64,000 nt of DNA from Ignavibacteriales bacterium (GTDB lineage Bacteria; Bacteroidota; Ignavibacteria; Ignavibacteriales; Ignavibacteriaceae), in NCBI GenBank assembly GCA_015709675.1, contig CP054182.1, positions 3,451,448-3,515,447 on the forward strand, written 5' to 3'. Every line of letters begins with the position of its first letter. Position 1 is the stretch's first letter. The position numbers and the translations under genes are program-made. Below, one piece after another: positions 36,128-44,834 of this stretch. Under the pieces are notes generated by a model. It saw only the letters and a list, made by a program, of their open reading frames with translations, made no database searches and was not told the DNA's origin.

Positions 36128-36490
36128 GCAGCATAGGTTGGCCCCCGAGCGGAGCCGAGGGCGGTCCCAGCGCTTGTCCCGACGCAGTCGGGAGAGTCGA
36201 GGGGGTCCCAGCGCTTGCCCCGCCGCAGCCGAGGGGGGCCCAGCGCTTGTCCCGACGCAGTCGGGGGAGTCGAGGGGGTCCCAGCGCTTGTCCCGACGCA
36301 GCATAGGTTGGCCCCCGAGCGGAGTCGAGGGGGTCCCAGCGCTTGCCCCGACGCAGTCGGGGAAGCCGAGGGCGGTCCCCGAGCGGAGTCGAGGGTGGTC
36401 CCCGAGCGGAGCCGAGGGTGGTCCCCGAGCGGAGCCGAGGGTGGTCCCCGAGCGGAGCCGAGGGTGGTCCCCGAGCGGAGCCGAGGGGGG
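36128..36490. repeat. GC-rich compound tandem repeat block
   Basis: A 360-base block far richer in G+C than its surroundings. Its right part is five exact-period units of 23 bases (GAGCGGA at 36381, 36404, 36427, 36450, 36473) with core CCCCGAGCGGAGCCGAGGG. The left part mixes that core with GTCCCAGCGCTTGTCCCGAC and the hairpin CCCGAC-GCA-GTCGGG. A 27-base stretch at 36128 recurs at 36298. The spacer 35971-36681 holds no gene. Three plus-strand and one minus-strand open frames over the block encode only repeat peptides. After it, 36491-36681 is AT-rich and carries a TAATTTTG (36566-36573), a possible -7 element for the next gene. Confidence 0.9.
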
Positions 36491-36681
36491 AACTTCTACA
36501 CTATTGAGACCCTATACCATCATATATATTTTGTATCATTTTGATAAACTGAACACCGCATTGTTTAATTTTGGTATATTCTATCTGATAAATATTTGTT
36601 TTTTGACGAATTCTGAGGCTTTTCTAAATGGTACAGGATTTGAATAACAGTAATAACAGTATTTAAGACAATTTCAGATTA

Positions 36682-37260
36682 ATGGATTTTTTCACTCTTA
36701 TAAAAGTTACCGCTGTCGGCTTCACCGCGCTGATGGTATTCGTGATGACTGTCTCCTGGCTTCTTTCAAAGTTCAGGAAAAAGAAGGTTCATTATGGCAG
36801 CAATAAACCTCTGAAAAAACCTGGCTCCAAAACCAGAGCTCAGGCAACCCCTTACAGCAACAGTCCGGCACCTGCGTCGCCCTCTCCTGCTCCTGCAGCA
36901 AGACAACCGCAGCCGGCAATGCAGGTTAAAGTTCCTGATCATATGCTTGTTCAGCGCCCGGTTATGCAGATATATAATCAGCAGGCACAGATGGCTAAAC
37001 AGAGGACGATTGAGACTGTATATAATGTGAGAAGCTATATCCCGATGAATCCTCCCCGTGAACGATTCCAGATAATAAATGCACAGCAGCCCGAACTTCG
37101 TAAAATGCAGATAGATGATGCACGGGCAGGCCAGCGCCCCTCTTATGTCCCGCGTCCGGTAAGACCTCAGCAGGGTATTTCCCCGTCAGGCTCCGGGCTT
37201 CTTAAGAATTACGCTTCAGGTAAAGACCGACTGAACAAACTTAACTTCGCGCTGGTATAA
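36682..37260 (+). CDS. Membrane-anchored proline-rich protein of unknown function
   Basis: I do not recognise this 192-residue protein. Residues about 5-28 form one membrane span (VTAVGFTALMVFVMTVSWLL), followed by a basic patch (FRKKKVHYG) that places the rest in the cytoplasm. Then comes a low-complexity region rich in Pro, Ala and Ser (about 45-80), a more ordered part with VYNVRSYIPMNPPRERFQI, and a basic Pro/Arg tail. Base composition and codon use look like the neighbours. It has no operon partner: the GC-rich repeat block lies upstream, and a convergent gene starts nine bases after its stop. Confidence 0.75.
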   Translation: MDFFTLIKVTAVGFTALMVFVMTVSWLLSKFRKKKVHYGSNKPLKKPGSKTRAQATPYSNSPAPASPSPAPAARQPQPAMQVKVPDHMLVQRPVMQIYNQQAQMAKQRTIETVYNVRSYIPMNPPRERFQIINAQQPELRKMQIDDARAGQRPSYVPRPVRPQQGISPSGSGLLKNYASGKDRLNKLNFALV

Positions 37261-37261
37261 T

Positions 37262-37284
37262 AGCAGAATTTATTTCTGCTTTTC
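37262..37284 (+). terminator. Weak terminator overlapping the sulP end
   Basis: AGCAGAA (37262-37268) and TTCTGCT (37274-37280) with a 5-base loop followed by TTTT. The stem overlaps the last codons of the convergent transporter gene. Confidence 0.4.
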
Positions 37285-38979
37285 CCGTTCAACATCAGGC
37301 ACGAAATCTTTTCCGCGGCCCTTCTTTTCAAGTCCTAATATTTCACGGGCTCTGTCAAGAGCATCATCAATATTGCCGTAAAAGTTCTTCTCCCCGACCA
37401 TATCCAGAAATCCTGATTGCGTGAAGGCAAAAAGCGGCTGTGTATGCACACCGGAAAAGATAATCTGTGTCCCCTCTTTTTTTGAATCATGCCAAACCTG
37501 CTCAAGCGTATGTATTCCCGATGCATCAATAACCGGAACATTTCGCATTCTGATTATCAGAATTTTCGGATTAGAACTTGATTCACGAAGCGCTTCCTGA
37601 AATTTGGTCGTAGCACCAAAAAAGAAGGGTCCGTTAATTTCATATACCTCTACATCATGAGGTACTTCCTTTTTTTCAATACTGTTAGGATCACTTTTAT
37701 CTTCTTCATCACTGAATTCCCGTCTGATTACCTCAACATTCGTCACTGATGCCATTCTGCGCATGAAGAGAAATACCGCCAGAACGATACCTACTTCAAT
37801 TGCAACCGTCAGATCAAAGATTACAGTGAGAAAGAACGTCGTGAGAAGAACAATGATATCACTTCGCGGACTCTTTAACAGCGCGATAAAAGAGCGCCAT
37901 TCGCTCATATTATATGCAACAACCACCAGTACCGCGGAAAGTGCTGCCAGAGGTATTAAAGCCGCGTACTGACCGACAAATAATAATATGAGAAGCAGTA
38001 CTACTGCATGCACGATTCCGGCAATTGGTGAGCGTCCTCCGTTTTTTACATTAGCCGCGGTCCGGGCTATTGCACCGGTCACAGGTATTCCTCCGAAGAT
38101 AGGAGAGGCAATATTAGCAGCACCCTGGGCAATCAGTTCCATATTGGAGCGGTGTCTCCCTCCGATCATTCCATCCGAAACAACTGCCGAAAGAAGCGCT
38201 TCAATTGCAGCGAGCAGAGCGATTGTTGTTGCTGGTTCAATAAGTGCCCTTATGGTCGCGAGATCAAGATCAGGGAATTGCGGTGAAGGGAGAGAACCCG
38301 AAATTTCACCAAATACTGACCCAATGGTTGCGACCGGTAAATTAAATACGCTCACACTTACCGTTGCCAGAACAATTGCAACCAGTGAACCGGGTATCTT
38401 ATGCGTTACCTTGTTCCAGAAAACTATTATTAAAAGCGAGACAACGGAGATAGCCGTCGCGTAATAGTTCACCGCGCCGGAGTTAGCTATATATAATTCC
38501 CATTTATCAAAAAATTCTGAAGGAACTTTTTGAATTCCCAGTCCGAAAAAATCATTAATCTGTGTGGAAAAGATAATCAGTGCTATACCGCTGGTAAACC
38601 CTACTGTAACCGGATGCGGTATAAATTTAATCACTGACCCGAATTTTGCAAACCCCATAATCACCAGAATCACCCCTGCCATCACCGTGGCAATCATCAG
38701 ACCGTCAATTCCGTAAGTCTGCACAATTCCGTAGATAATCACAATGAATGCACCGGTAGGACCGCCAATCTGCACCCTGCTCCCGCCGAGAAAGGAGACC
38801 AGAAATCCCCCGATAATAGCTGTTATAATTCCCTTTTCAGGAGAGACACCGCTGGCGATAGCAAATGCAATTGCAAGAGGGAGGGCAATAATCCCGACGA
38901 TTATGCCGGAATTTATATCCTTAAGGATCTGCTCACGCGGCAGATCCTTAAGGAGGGTAAAGAGTTTTGGTTTAAGCAT
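37270..38979 (-). CDS. SulP-family anion transporter with STAS domain
   Basis: 569 residues. An N-terminal transporter domain of 12-14 spans with the SLC26/SulP signature [27 protein letters not shown] (about residues 34-60), [10 protein letters not shown] and the [41 protein letters not shown] stretch. The cytoplasmic STAS domain follows at about 435-550, including [21 protein letters not shown]. Members carry sulfate, bicarbonate or other anions; the substrate cannot be told here. No carbonic anhydrase is adjacent. It follows the S9 peptidase by 18 bases on the same strand. Confidence 0.93.
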   Translation of the reverse strand: MLKPKLFTLLKDLPREQILKDINSGIIVGIIALPLAIAFAIASGVSPEKGIITAIIGGFLVSFLGGSRVQIGGPTGAFIVIIYGIVQTYGIDGLMIATVMAGVILVIMGFAKFGSVIKFIPHPVTVGFTSGIALIIFSTQINDFFGLGIQKVPSEFFDKWELYIANSGAVNYYATAISVVSLLIIVFWNKVTHKIPGSLVAIVLATVSVSVFNLPVATIGSVFGEISGSLPSPQFPDLDLATIRALIEPATTIALLAAIEALLSAVVSDGMIGGRHRSNMELIAQGAANIASPIFGGIPVTGAIARTAANVKNGGRSPIAGIVHAVVLLLILLFVGQYAALIPLAALSAVLVVVAYNMSEWRSFIALLKSPRSDIIVLLTTFFLTVIFDLTVAIEVGIVLAVFLFMRRMASVTNVEVIRREFSDEEDKSDPNSIEKKEVPHDVEVYEINGPFFFGATTKFQEALRESSSNPKILIIRMRNVPVIDASGIHTLEQVWHDSKKEGTQIIFSGVHTQPLFAFTQSGFLDMVGEKNFYGNIDDALDRAREILGLEKKGRGKDFVPDVEREKQK

Positions 38980-38997
38980 TAATCTGAAATTGAATCA

Positions 38998-41073
38998 TCA
39001 ATACGCCCTGTTGCGTATCATCATCCTGGAATCATAAGGTGCCGGCTGACCGCCAAGATATTTATGGAACCACTCTAAATGTGAATTGTAATATAAAGGC
39101 ATTGAGCGGAGATTGCTCGGCCAGTGCCCGTCATTTTTATATACAATTATCCTGGAGTCAATTCCCAGTTTCTGCAGTGCAGTGAAGTATTCCAGACTCT
39201 GTGTATAGGAGACACGGTAATCTTTTTCACCGGTAATGATCAGGGTTGGCGTTCCGAAATTCTTAACGTATTCAGAAGGAGAAAACTTTCTGTATAATTC
39301 AGAATTCCATGGCTGACCTCCAAGATCCCATTCCGGAAACCACAGTTCTTCAGTAGTGCCGTAGAACGATTCGATATTATACAGCCCCATCATACTCACA
39401 AAGCACTTAAATAAGCCTGACTTACCCTGCTTTGCCTGCAGCCAGTTCATCATATATCCGCCGTATGACCAGCCCATAGCCCCTATTCTGTTCTTGTCTA
39501 TATATGGCAGGTTTGCAAGATATTCTGTTACCTTCATAACATCCTCATATACCTTGCCGCCCCAGTCTTTAGAAATTGCTGCAGTATATTCCTGTCCGTA
39601 ACCCGTTGAGCCATGGGGATTAGGGAATGCAACCACGTAGCCATAACCGCCATACATCTGACCGTCACCGCGGTATGCATCCTGCCACTGACTCTGAGGA
39701 CCGCCGTGAACGTTAACCACAAGCGGATATTTCTTAGAGGGGTCAAATCCATGCGGTTTGACAAGCAGTACATGCACTTTTTTACCGGCAGCACCATCTA
39801 TCCAGAGATGTTCCATGGGCCTGAAATCAACTTCATCAAGAAGAGCATTGTTGAACGTGGTGAGCTGCGCTTCTTTTTTGGATGCAAGATCAAAGGAATA
39901 TATCTCACCAGGTTTGTGATTCAGCCGGTAATTGTAATAAAGCTTTTTTCCGTCAGGTGAAACTGAAAAAGATCCGACACTCAGGTCTCCGGTGACTTTC
40001 TCAATCTTGCTGCCGGTAATATCAATTTTATATACCGGAGTATATCCCTTTACATCACCGGTGAAGTAAATCGTTTTTGAATCGGGTGCCCAGACGATAT
40101 CGTTCACCCAGTTATCAAAGCTCTCACTGATAATTCTGTGAGTCTTTGTCTTCAGATCATAAATTGCGATGCGGAACTTATCCGCCTCATAGCCGGGTAA
40201 AAGCTGTGTGCGGTATGCAAGCAGATTTCCGTCAGGTGAAAAAGCGGGTGTTCCGTCCCAGGCCTTATTAGCCGCTGTGATGTTCTCGCCTCCTGGTGTT
40301 CCGAGCGGCGTCATCCATAAGTCAGCATTTGTTGTGGCTGCCTGATCTTTTTCCCGGTTAGAGACAAAAACTACTGTTTTATTGTCCGGTGAAAGAACAA
40401 AGCCGGTTCCTCCTCCGGCAGAGAACACCGGAGACTGCCAGTTCCCCGGGGTAAGGTCTGTCAGTTTTTTGTCTGAAAGAGAATACTGGAATATATGGGA
40501 AGATTTTCCGCCGGTATAATCTGTCCAGTGTCTGAAAAGAAGCTCATCAGCCATGTTTGCCTGGACGGGGCCGTTTTCAGATGCTTCCCCGAATTTCTTG
40601 TTGCAGTCCATATCGGCGCCGCAGTCAGGATATACTTCCGCCGAGAAGAGCAGAGTCTTTCCGTCGGAGGAGAGCACCGGTGAGCTGATGCCGGTATATA
40701 TATCAGTCAGCTGCCGTGCTTCTTTACCCTTCAGATCATAACTAAAAAGCTGTGTTGCCCCATCCGTTGTTTTGGTATAATAGAGAAGATTATCATTACC
40801 GCCCCAGAATGGTGAATATTCGCTCCCCTCACCAAGATCAAGTTCTGCCTGGCTGCTGCCGTCTGAATTCATCAGCCAGACCGCCGTAGCTGATTTTCCT
40901 GACTTCAGGGTGAAACTTGTTACAGTAAAAGCGATCAGTTTTCCTGAGGGGGAGAGCGAAGGTCCGCTCACGCTTTTAACCCGGTAATGATCTTCTAAGG
41001 TATAAGCTCTCTTCTGCGGAAAAACCATTGCGGTGCAGAGCAGAAGAACGAAAAAGAATATTGTTTTGTTCAT
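38998..41073 (-). CDS. S9 family (acylaminoacyl/dipeptidyl-type) serine peptidase, secreted
   Basis: 691 residues from the chosen start, which opens with a signal peptide (MNKTIFFFVLLLCTAMVFPQ). The frame continues upstream to 41151, but only this start gives a proper signal sequence. Residues about 40-420 form a beta-propeller with repeated LSPDNKTVVF/FSPDGNLLAY-type strands. The C-terminal alpha/beta hydrolase has the nucleophile Ser536 in GWSYGGY, the acid in GEKDYRV and the histidine in KNDGHWP. It is thought to trim oligopeptides in the periplasm. Confidence 0.93.
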   Translation of the reverse strand: MNKTIFFFVLLLCTAMVFPQKRAYTLEDHYRVKSVSGPSLSPSGKLIAFTVTSFTLKSGKSATAVWLMNSDGSSQAELDLGEGSEYSPFWGGNDNLLYYTKTTDGATQLFSYDLKGKEARQLTDIYTGISSPVLSSDGKTLLFSAEVYPDCGADMDCNKKFGEASENGPVQANMADELLFRHWTDYTGGKSSHIFQYSLSDKKLTDLTPGNWQSPVFSAGGGTGFVLSPDNKTVVFVSNREKDQAATTNADLWMTPLGTPGGENITAANKAWDGTPAFSPDGNLLAYRTQLLPGYEADKFRIAIYDLKTKTHRIISESFDNWVNDIVWAPDSKTIYFTGDVKGYTPVYKIDITGSKIEKVTGDLSVGSFSVSPDGKKLYYNYRLNHKPGEIYSFDLASKKEAQLTTFNNALLDEVDFRPMEHLWIDGAAGKKVHVLLVKPHGFDPSKKYPLVVNVHGGPQSQWQDAYRGDGQMYGGYGYVVAFPNPHGSTGYGQEYTAAISKDWGGKVYEDVMKVTEYLANLPYIDKNRIGAMGWSYGGYMMNWLQAKQGKSGLFKCFVSMMGLYNIESFYGTTEELWFPEWDLGGQPWNSELYRKFSPSEYVKNFGTPTLIITGEKDYRVSYTQSLEYFTALQKLGIDSRIIVYKNDGHWPSNLRSMPLYYNSHLEWFHKYLGGQPAPYDSRMMIRNRAY

Positions 41074-41183
41074 TGAATGACGCCAAATAATATTAGGAAA
41101 AATTTGCGTTAAATTCGCCAATTTTGCTGAAAAAATGAAACCACTGATCAAAAAAGCGTAAATTTGGTAAACGAATAAAAATT

Positions 41184-41552
41184 ATGAGTAAAAAATATTT
41201 TCTTCAGCGGAATCCGGTTCAGATACCGGTTCCTGATAACAAAACCATCCTTGAGCACTTTGGCAATGCCTCCCTGCAGGCAGGGGGTTTCAGCGTGGCT
41301 CACATGAAAGCACCCTCCGGCTGGGGTGAACCTTTTCAAACTCCGGATTTTGATGAAGTGACTTTTGTGATCCGGGGTAAAAAGCAGTTCGAGATTGATG
41401 GAGAAGTGATTATCCTCGGCAGCGGAGAGTCTATTTGTGTAAAAGCAGGAACCCGGGTAAGGTATTCTAATCCTTTTCCGGAGGAGTGTGAATACCTCTC
41501 CTTCTGCACACCAGCATTTTCCATTGACCTGGTACACCGCGAAGCGGAGTAA
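41184..41552 (+). CDS. Cupin-domain protein
   Basis: 122 residues with a single cupin barrel. Motif 1 region DEVTFVIRGKKQFEIDGEVIILGSGESICVKAGTRVRYSNP shows the ordered G-x-P-like turns of the fold, but the usual metal histidines (H-x-H) are replaced by FQTPDFDEVTF, so metal binding by the standard ligands is doubtful. It may bind a small ligand. A single-gene unit that ends at a shared bidirectional terminator. The specific role is unknown. Confidence 0.75.
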   Translation: MSKKYFLQRNPVQIPVPDNKTILEHFGNASLQAGGFSVAHMKAPSGWGEPFQTPDFDEVTFVIRGKKQFEIDGEVIILGSGESICVKAGTRVRYSNPFPEECEYLSFCTPAFSIDLVHREAE

Positions 41553-41561
41553 TCCGGTCAG

Positions 41562-41606
41562 AAAACAAAAAGGGCGTCAATGGTTCAATGACGCCCTTTT
41601 GTTTTT
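41562..41606. terminator. Bidirectional terminator between cupin and IMPDH-like genes
   Basis: AAAAGGGCGTCA / TGACGCCCTTTT with a loop of nine bases, A run on the left and T run on the right (41562-41606). It serves both convergent genes. Confidence 0.92.
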
Positions 41607-41646
41607 AAAGGTTCCTGCCTTTATATATACCTGATCACACCCGGTA

Positions 41647-42663
41647 TTATGCTTTGGGCAGCCGCTCCAGATAGGAAGAGTTGCTCAGTACAGCGAAGGT
41701 TTCTGTCTTTCTCAGGTCATCAAGCGTGTAACAGTTCATATAACTCATCGAACTTTTCAGCCCGTCAGATATACTGTTAATAACATTCCTGACGGTTCCC
41801 TTATAGGCAACCATGGTTTCCTCCCCCTCTATAAATTCATTGCGCATCTTTACACCAAATGATGCAGAACCGCGGTATTTTTTCCATAGCTGTCCATTAT
41901 ATTTAATGACCTCACCGGGAGTCTCCTTGGTACCGGCGAGCATTCTGCCGAGCATGATGACATCAGCTCCGAGAGCTATCGCTTTTGCAACATCACCCGG
42001 GCTTTTAATACCCCCGTCTGCAATGATCTCAATATCTATCTTCTGTTCTTCGCGGGTGGTAAGCACGTCAAGCAGTGATGTCACCTGACCGATGCCTATT
42101 CCCGTCTGGATGGAAGTTGAGCATACGCTTCCGTTGCCGATTCCCACGCGGACTGAATCAGCACCCGCATCCTTAAGCTGCCGGAGGGTTGCACCGTGAG
42201 CTGTATTGCCTACCATCACTTTAGGATTAAACTTCGTCTTGATGTGTTCACATTTTTGAAGCACTTCCCGGTTATTCGCGTTAGCGGTATCAATGCAGAT
42301 AACCATTCCTGCCTCAGCAAGCCGTGCTGTTACATCATCTTCTGTGTTAAGACCAATTGCGGCGCCAAGCACTCCGTTTCCCCCGTTTTTTCCGCTGATA
42401 ACCGTCTCAAGTGAAGAATCAAACCGGTTGAGTATTCCCAGACAACCAGATTCCGTTAGGGCTTTAGCCATTTCGATACCGGTTACCGTATCCATAGGGC
42501 TTGATACAACAGGAACAGCAAGTTCAATTCCCATAAATACTGCTCTGGTATTTGCTTCCGTACGCGATTTTATGGTGGAAATCACCGTTGGTACAAGACT
42601 GATATCATCGTAGGTTAACGCCTGGAAAAAATTATTCAGTTCTTTTTTGGTATATAACTTCAT
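41647..42663 (-). CDS. CBS-less IMP dehydrogenase / GMP reductase family enzyme
   Basis: 338 residues forming one TIM barrel of the IMPDH/GMPR family. LTYDDISLVP and PVVSSPMDTVTGIEMA open the protein, GNTAHGATLRQLKDAGADSVRVG leads into the active-site loop GIGNGSVCSTSIQTGIGIGQV with the catalytic cysteine, and IIADGGIKSPGDVAKAIALGAD and MLGRMLAGTKETPG follow. The two CBS domains normally inserted in IMP dehydrogenase are absent, as in GMP reductases and a few short IMPDHs. The loop residues do not decide clearly between oxidising IMP (GMP synthesis) and reducing GMP. It follows pepF by seven bases. Confidence 0.88.
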   Translation of the reverse strand: MKLYTKKELNNFFQALTYDDISLVPTVISTIKSRTEANTRAVFMGIELAVPVVSSPMDTVTGIEMAKALTESGCLGILNRFDSSLETVISGKNGGNGVLGAAIGLNTEDDVTARLAEAGMVICIDTANANNREVLQKCEHIKTKFNPKVMVGNTAHGATLRQLKDAGADSVRVGIGNGSVCSTSIQTGIGIGQVTSLLDVLTTREEQKIDIEIIADGGIKSPGDVAKAIALGADVIMLGRMLAGTKETPGEVIKYNGQLWKKYRGSASFGVKMRNEFIEGEETMVAYKGTVRNVINSISDGLKSSMSYMNCYTLDDLRKTETFAVLSNSSYLERLPKA

Positions 42664-42670
42664 CGCTCGC

Positions 42671-44503
42671 TCAGATTATGGATTCAAGTTCATCAAGCAC
42701 CGTATTCATGCGTGCTGCAACGGCTGCAACCGGCTCAGGGCGGGTAAGGTCAACCCCCGTGCGGAAGAGTATCGGCAGCGAATAGTCAGAGCTTCCGCTC
42801 TTGAGGAACTGTATATATTTAGGTATCAGTTCATCAGGATTCTGCTTCAAAAGCCGGTTCAGCTCAGCTGATGCAGCAAAGCCGGTCGCATACTGATACA
42901 CATAGAAATTATAATAAAAGTGTGGTATCCTCGCCCAGGAGAACTGCTCGGCATGCCCCATATCCATTGCCGGACCGTTATACTTGTTATATACACGGGA
43001 GTAGGCCTCCGAAAGTTCCCTTGCCGAAAGGAATTCTCCTTTTTCAATACGGCTGTGTGTTTCAAGTTCAAATTCAGCAAACATCGTCTGCCGGTAAAAG
43101 GTTGCGGTAATATCATTCAGATATTTTTCGAGCAGCGGACGTTTGGTTTCAGCATCTGCATTGGCTATCAGATGATCAAACAGGAGCGCTTCATTAAACG
43201 TTGACGCTATTTCGGCAAGAAAAATTGTATAATCTGCGTAAATAAACGGCTGATTGTTACCCGAATAGGTTGAATGGACATTATGCCCTATCTCATGCGC
43301 GAGCGTGAACACATCATTCAGCAGGCCGTTCCAGTTCATTAATATATACGGCTTCATCCCGTGAGCAGCGCCGGAAGAATATGCCCCGCTCCGTTTTCCG
43401 CGGGTTTCATATACGTCAATTCTGCGCTCATCATAAATGGCTTTCACCGTATTTACATATTCATCCCCCATTGGCTTAAATGCCTCGAGAATGAGTTCGA
43501 ATGCTTCATCAAACGTGAATTTCTTTTCGGCTCCGGCTTCAAAGAGTGAAACATACATATCATAAGGATGAATTTTTTCAGTCCCGATTTTCTTCGCCTT
43601 AAGAGCCACCCACCGGTGCATCGGCGCAATATTGCTGCTTACCGATTCCAGAAGATTGTTATATACGGCAGCGGGAATGGCATTTTTTTCAAGAGCCGCC
43701 TCAAGTGATGAGGCATAATTCCTTGTTTTGGCATAAAAAGCATCCCGCTTCAGAGCATTATTCAGAAGAACGGAAAATGTATTTGCAAATGTTTCAAACG
43801 GCTTCAGATACGCGGTATATCCCCGTTCCCTGAAACCGCGGTCTTTTGAATACAGGGCTGAGTAATAACGGCCGTGTGACATACGGATGGTCTGCCCCTG
43901 TTCATCCGTTGTTTCGGGAAATTCGATATCACTGTTGGAAAGGATGGAGAATGCATCATACCCGGCAGTGGTTATCTCCGCCACCGTTGCAAGCAGCCGT
44001 TCCTGTTCGGTATCCAGTACATGATTTTTTGTACGCAGAAGATCATCAAAAAAATGGCGGAACCGGCTGAGATGCTCATACCCTTCCAGCCATGAATTGA
44101 GCAAATCCTCATCTATGGTTAGTAATTCGGGCCGGATAAACGAAGATTTTGCTCCCAGGGCTGCATAGAGAGATTTAACTCTCTCGTACATTGCCTGATA
44201 GGTGTTATCTCTTAAATCAGTGTCTTTTCTCAGCATCGCGTAGAGATGAAGTCTCTCTAAGGTAGAGCCGGTTTCCTCATCCATAATCAGGCATTCATGC
44301 AGAATATCGGGGCTTTCACCCAGCTTTCCCTCATACGACGCATATTTCTCCCCCCTGGCTTCAGCTGCTTTGAATGTCTCCTCCCACTCCGCGTCGGAAG
44401 AAATGATGTGAGTATAATCCCATGTATGTCGGGGGTCAATCTGATCCCTCTCCGGCAGTGTCCCTGATTCATCCTTATAAAAAATGCTTGATTCTCTGAT
44501 CAT
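42671..44503 (-). CDS. pepF: Oligoendopeptidase F (M3 family)
   Basis: 610 residues, zinc metallopeptidase of the thimet/M3B group that cuts short peptides in the cytoplasm. The HExxH site is HEIGH (403-407) in FTLAHEIGHNVHSTYS, with the third ligand in the following helix IFLAEIASTFNEALL. NPxxY-like C-terminal YQYATGFAASAELNRLL completes the family pattern. Length is normal and no signal peptide is seen. Spaced seven bases from the IMPDH-like gene. Confidence 0.94.
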   Translation of the reverse strand: MIRESSIFYKDESGTLPERDQIDPRHTWDYTHIISSDAEWEETFKAAEARGEKYASYEGKLGESPDILHECLIMDEETGSTLERLHLYAMLRKDTDLRDNTYQAMYERVKSLYAALGAKSSFIRPELLTIDEDLLNSWLEGYEHLSRFRHFFDDLLRTKNHVLDTEQERLLATVAEITTAGYDAFSILSNSDIEFPETTDEQGQTIRMSHGRYYSALYSKDRGFRERGYTAYLKPFETFANTFSVLLNNALKRDAFYAKTRNYASSLEAALEKNAIPAAVYNNLLESVSSNIAPMHRWVALKAKKIGTEKIHPYDMYVSLFEAGAEKKFTFDEAFELILEAFKPMGDEYVNTVKAIYDERRIDVYETRGKRSGAYSSGAAHGMKPYILMNWNGLLNDVFTLAHEIGHNVHSTYSGNNQPFIYADYTIFLAEIASTFNEALLFDHLIANADAETKRPLLEKYLNDITATFYRQTMFAEFELETHSRIEKGEFLSARELSEAYSRVYNKYNGPAMDMGHAEQFSWARIPHFYYNFYVYQYATGFAASAELNRLLKQNPDELIPKYIQFLKSGSSDYSLPILFRTGVDLTRPEPVAAVAARMNTVLDELESII

Positions 44504-44606
44504 AACTGAAATACTTCATTCTGAAAAAACAACCTTGCAAAATAAGGATAGATTCAGCAATCCCCCCAGAAAAAACACGGTTTCCGTTGAAAATTACCCT
44601 CCCGGC

Positions 44607-44633
44607 GGTGAATTAACCTTACTCTGATTCACC
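44607..44633. promoter_or_regulatory. Inverted repeat between pepF and secD
   Basis: GGTGAAT (44607-44613) and ATTCACC (44627-44633), a perfect 7-base inverted repeat in the 331-base spacer 44504-44834 between the divergently transcribed pepF and secD. I see nothing else in this spacer other than the secD promoter; no gene is present. Confidence 0.3.
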
Positions 44634-44765
44634 CGGCCTCCCCAAAAAAAACTAATGCTTCCTGGCACTGATCAGGGTATTTTTTTCCCCCTTTTGATCC
44701 TGGAGTCCGGTCATCTCAAATACCCCGGTAATGCCCTGATGATCTGTTCTAAATAGCGAAATTTA

Positions 44766-44796
44766 TTGACTTTAAGGGGTTTTTACGGTAACTTTA
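44766..44796 (+). promoter_or_regulatory. Promoter of secD-secF
   Basis: TTGACT (44766-44771), 17-base spacer, then TAACTTTA (44789-44796), which reads as a TAACTT -10 box and matches seven of eight positions of the Bacteroidota element TAnnTTTG. The leader would be about 35 bases. Confidence 0.6.
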
Positions 44797-44834
44797 ATGT
44801 CTTATTTTTTTAAACCTTAAATCCGATTGAGTTT

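Noticed and set aside
36126-36647. Open frame of 173 codons on the plus strand over the GC-rich block
   Set aside because: Its sequence is a translation of the tandem repeats (recurring RAEPRVVPERSRG-like peptides), and other frames of the block are open too. No start signal and no similarity.
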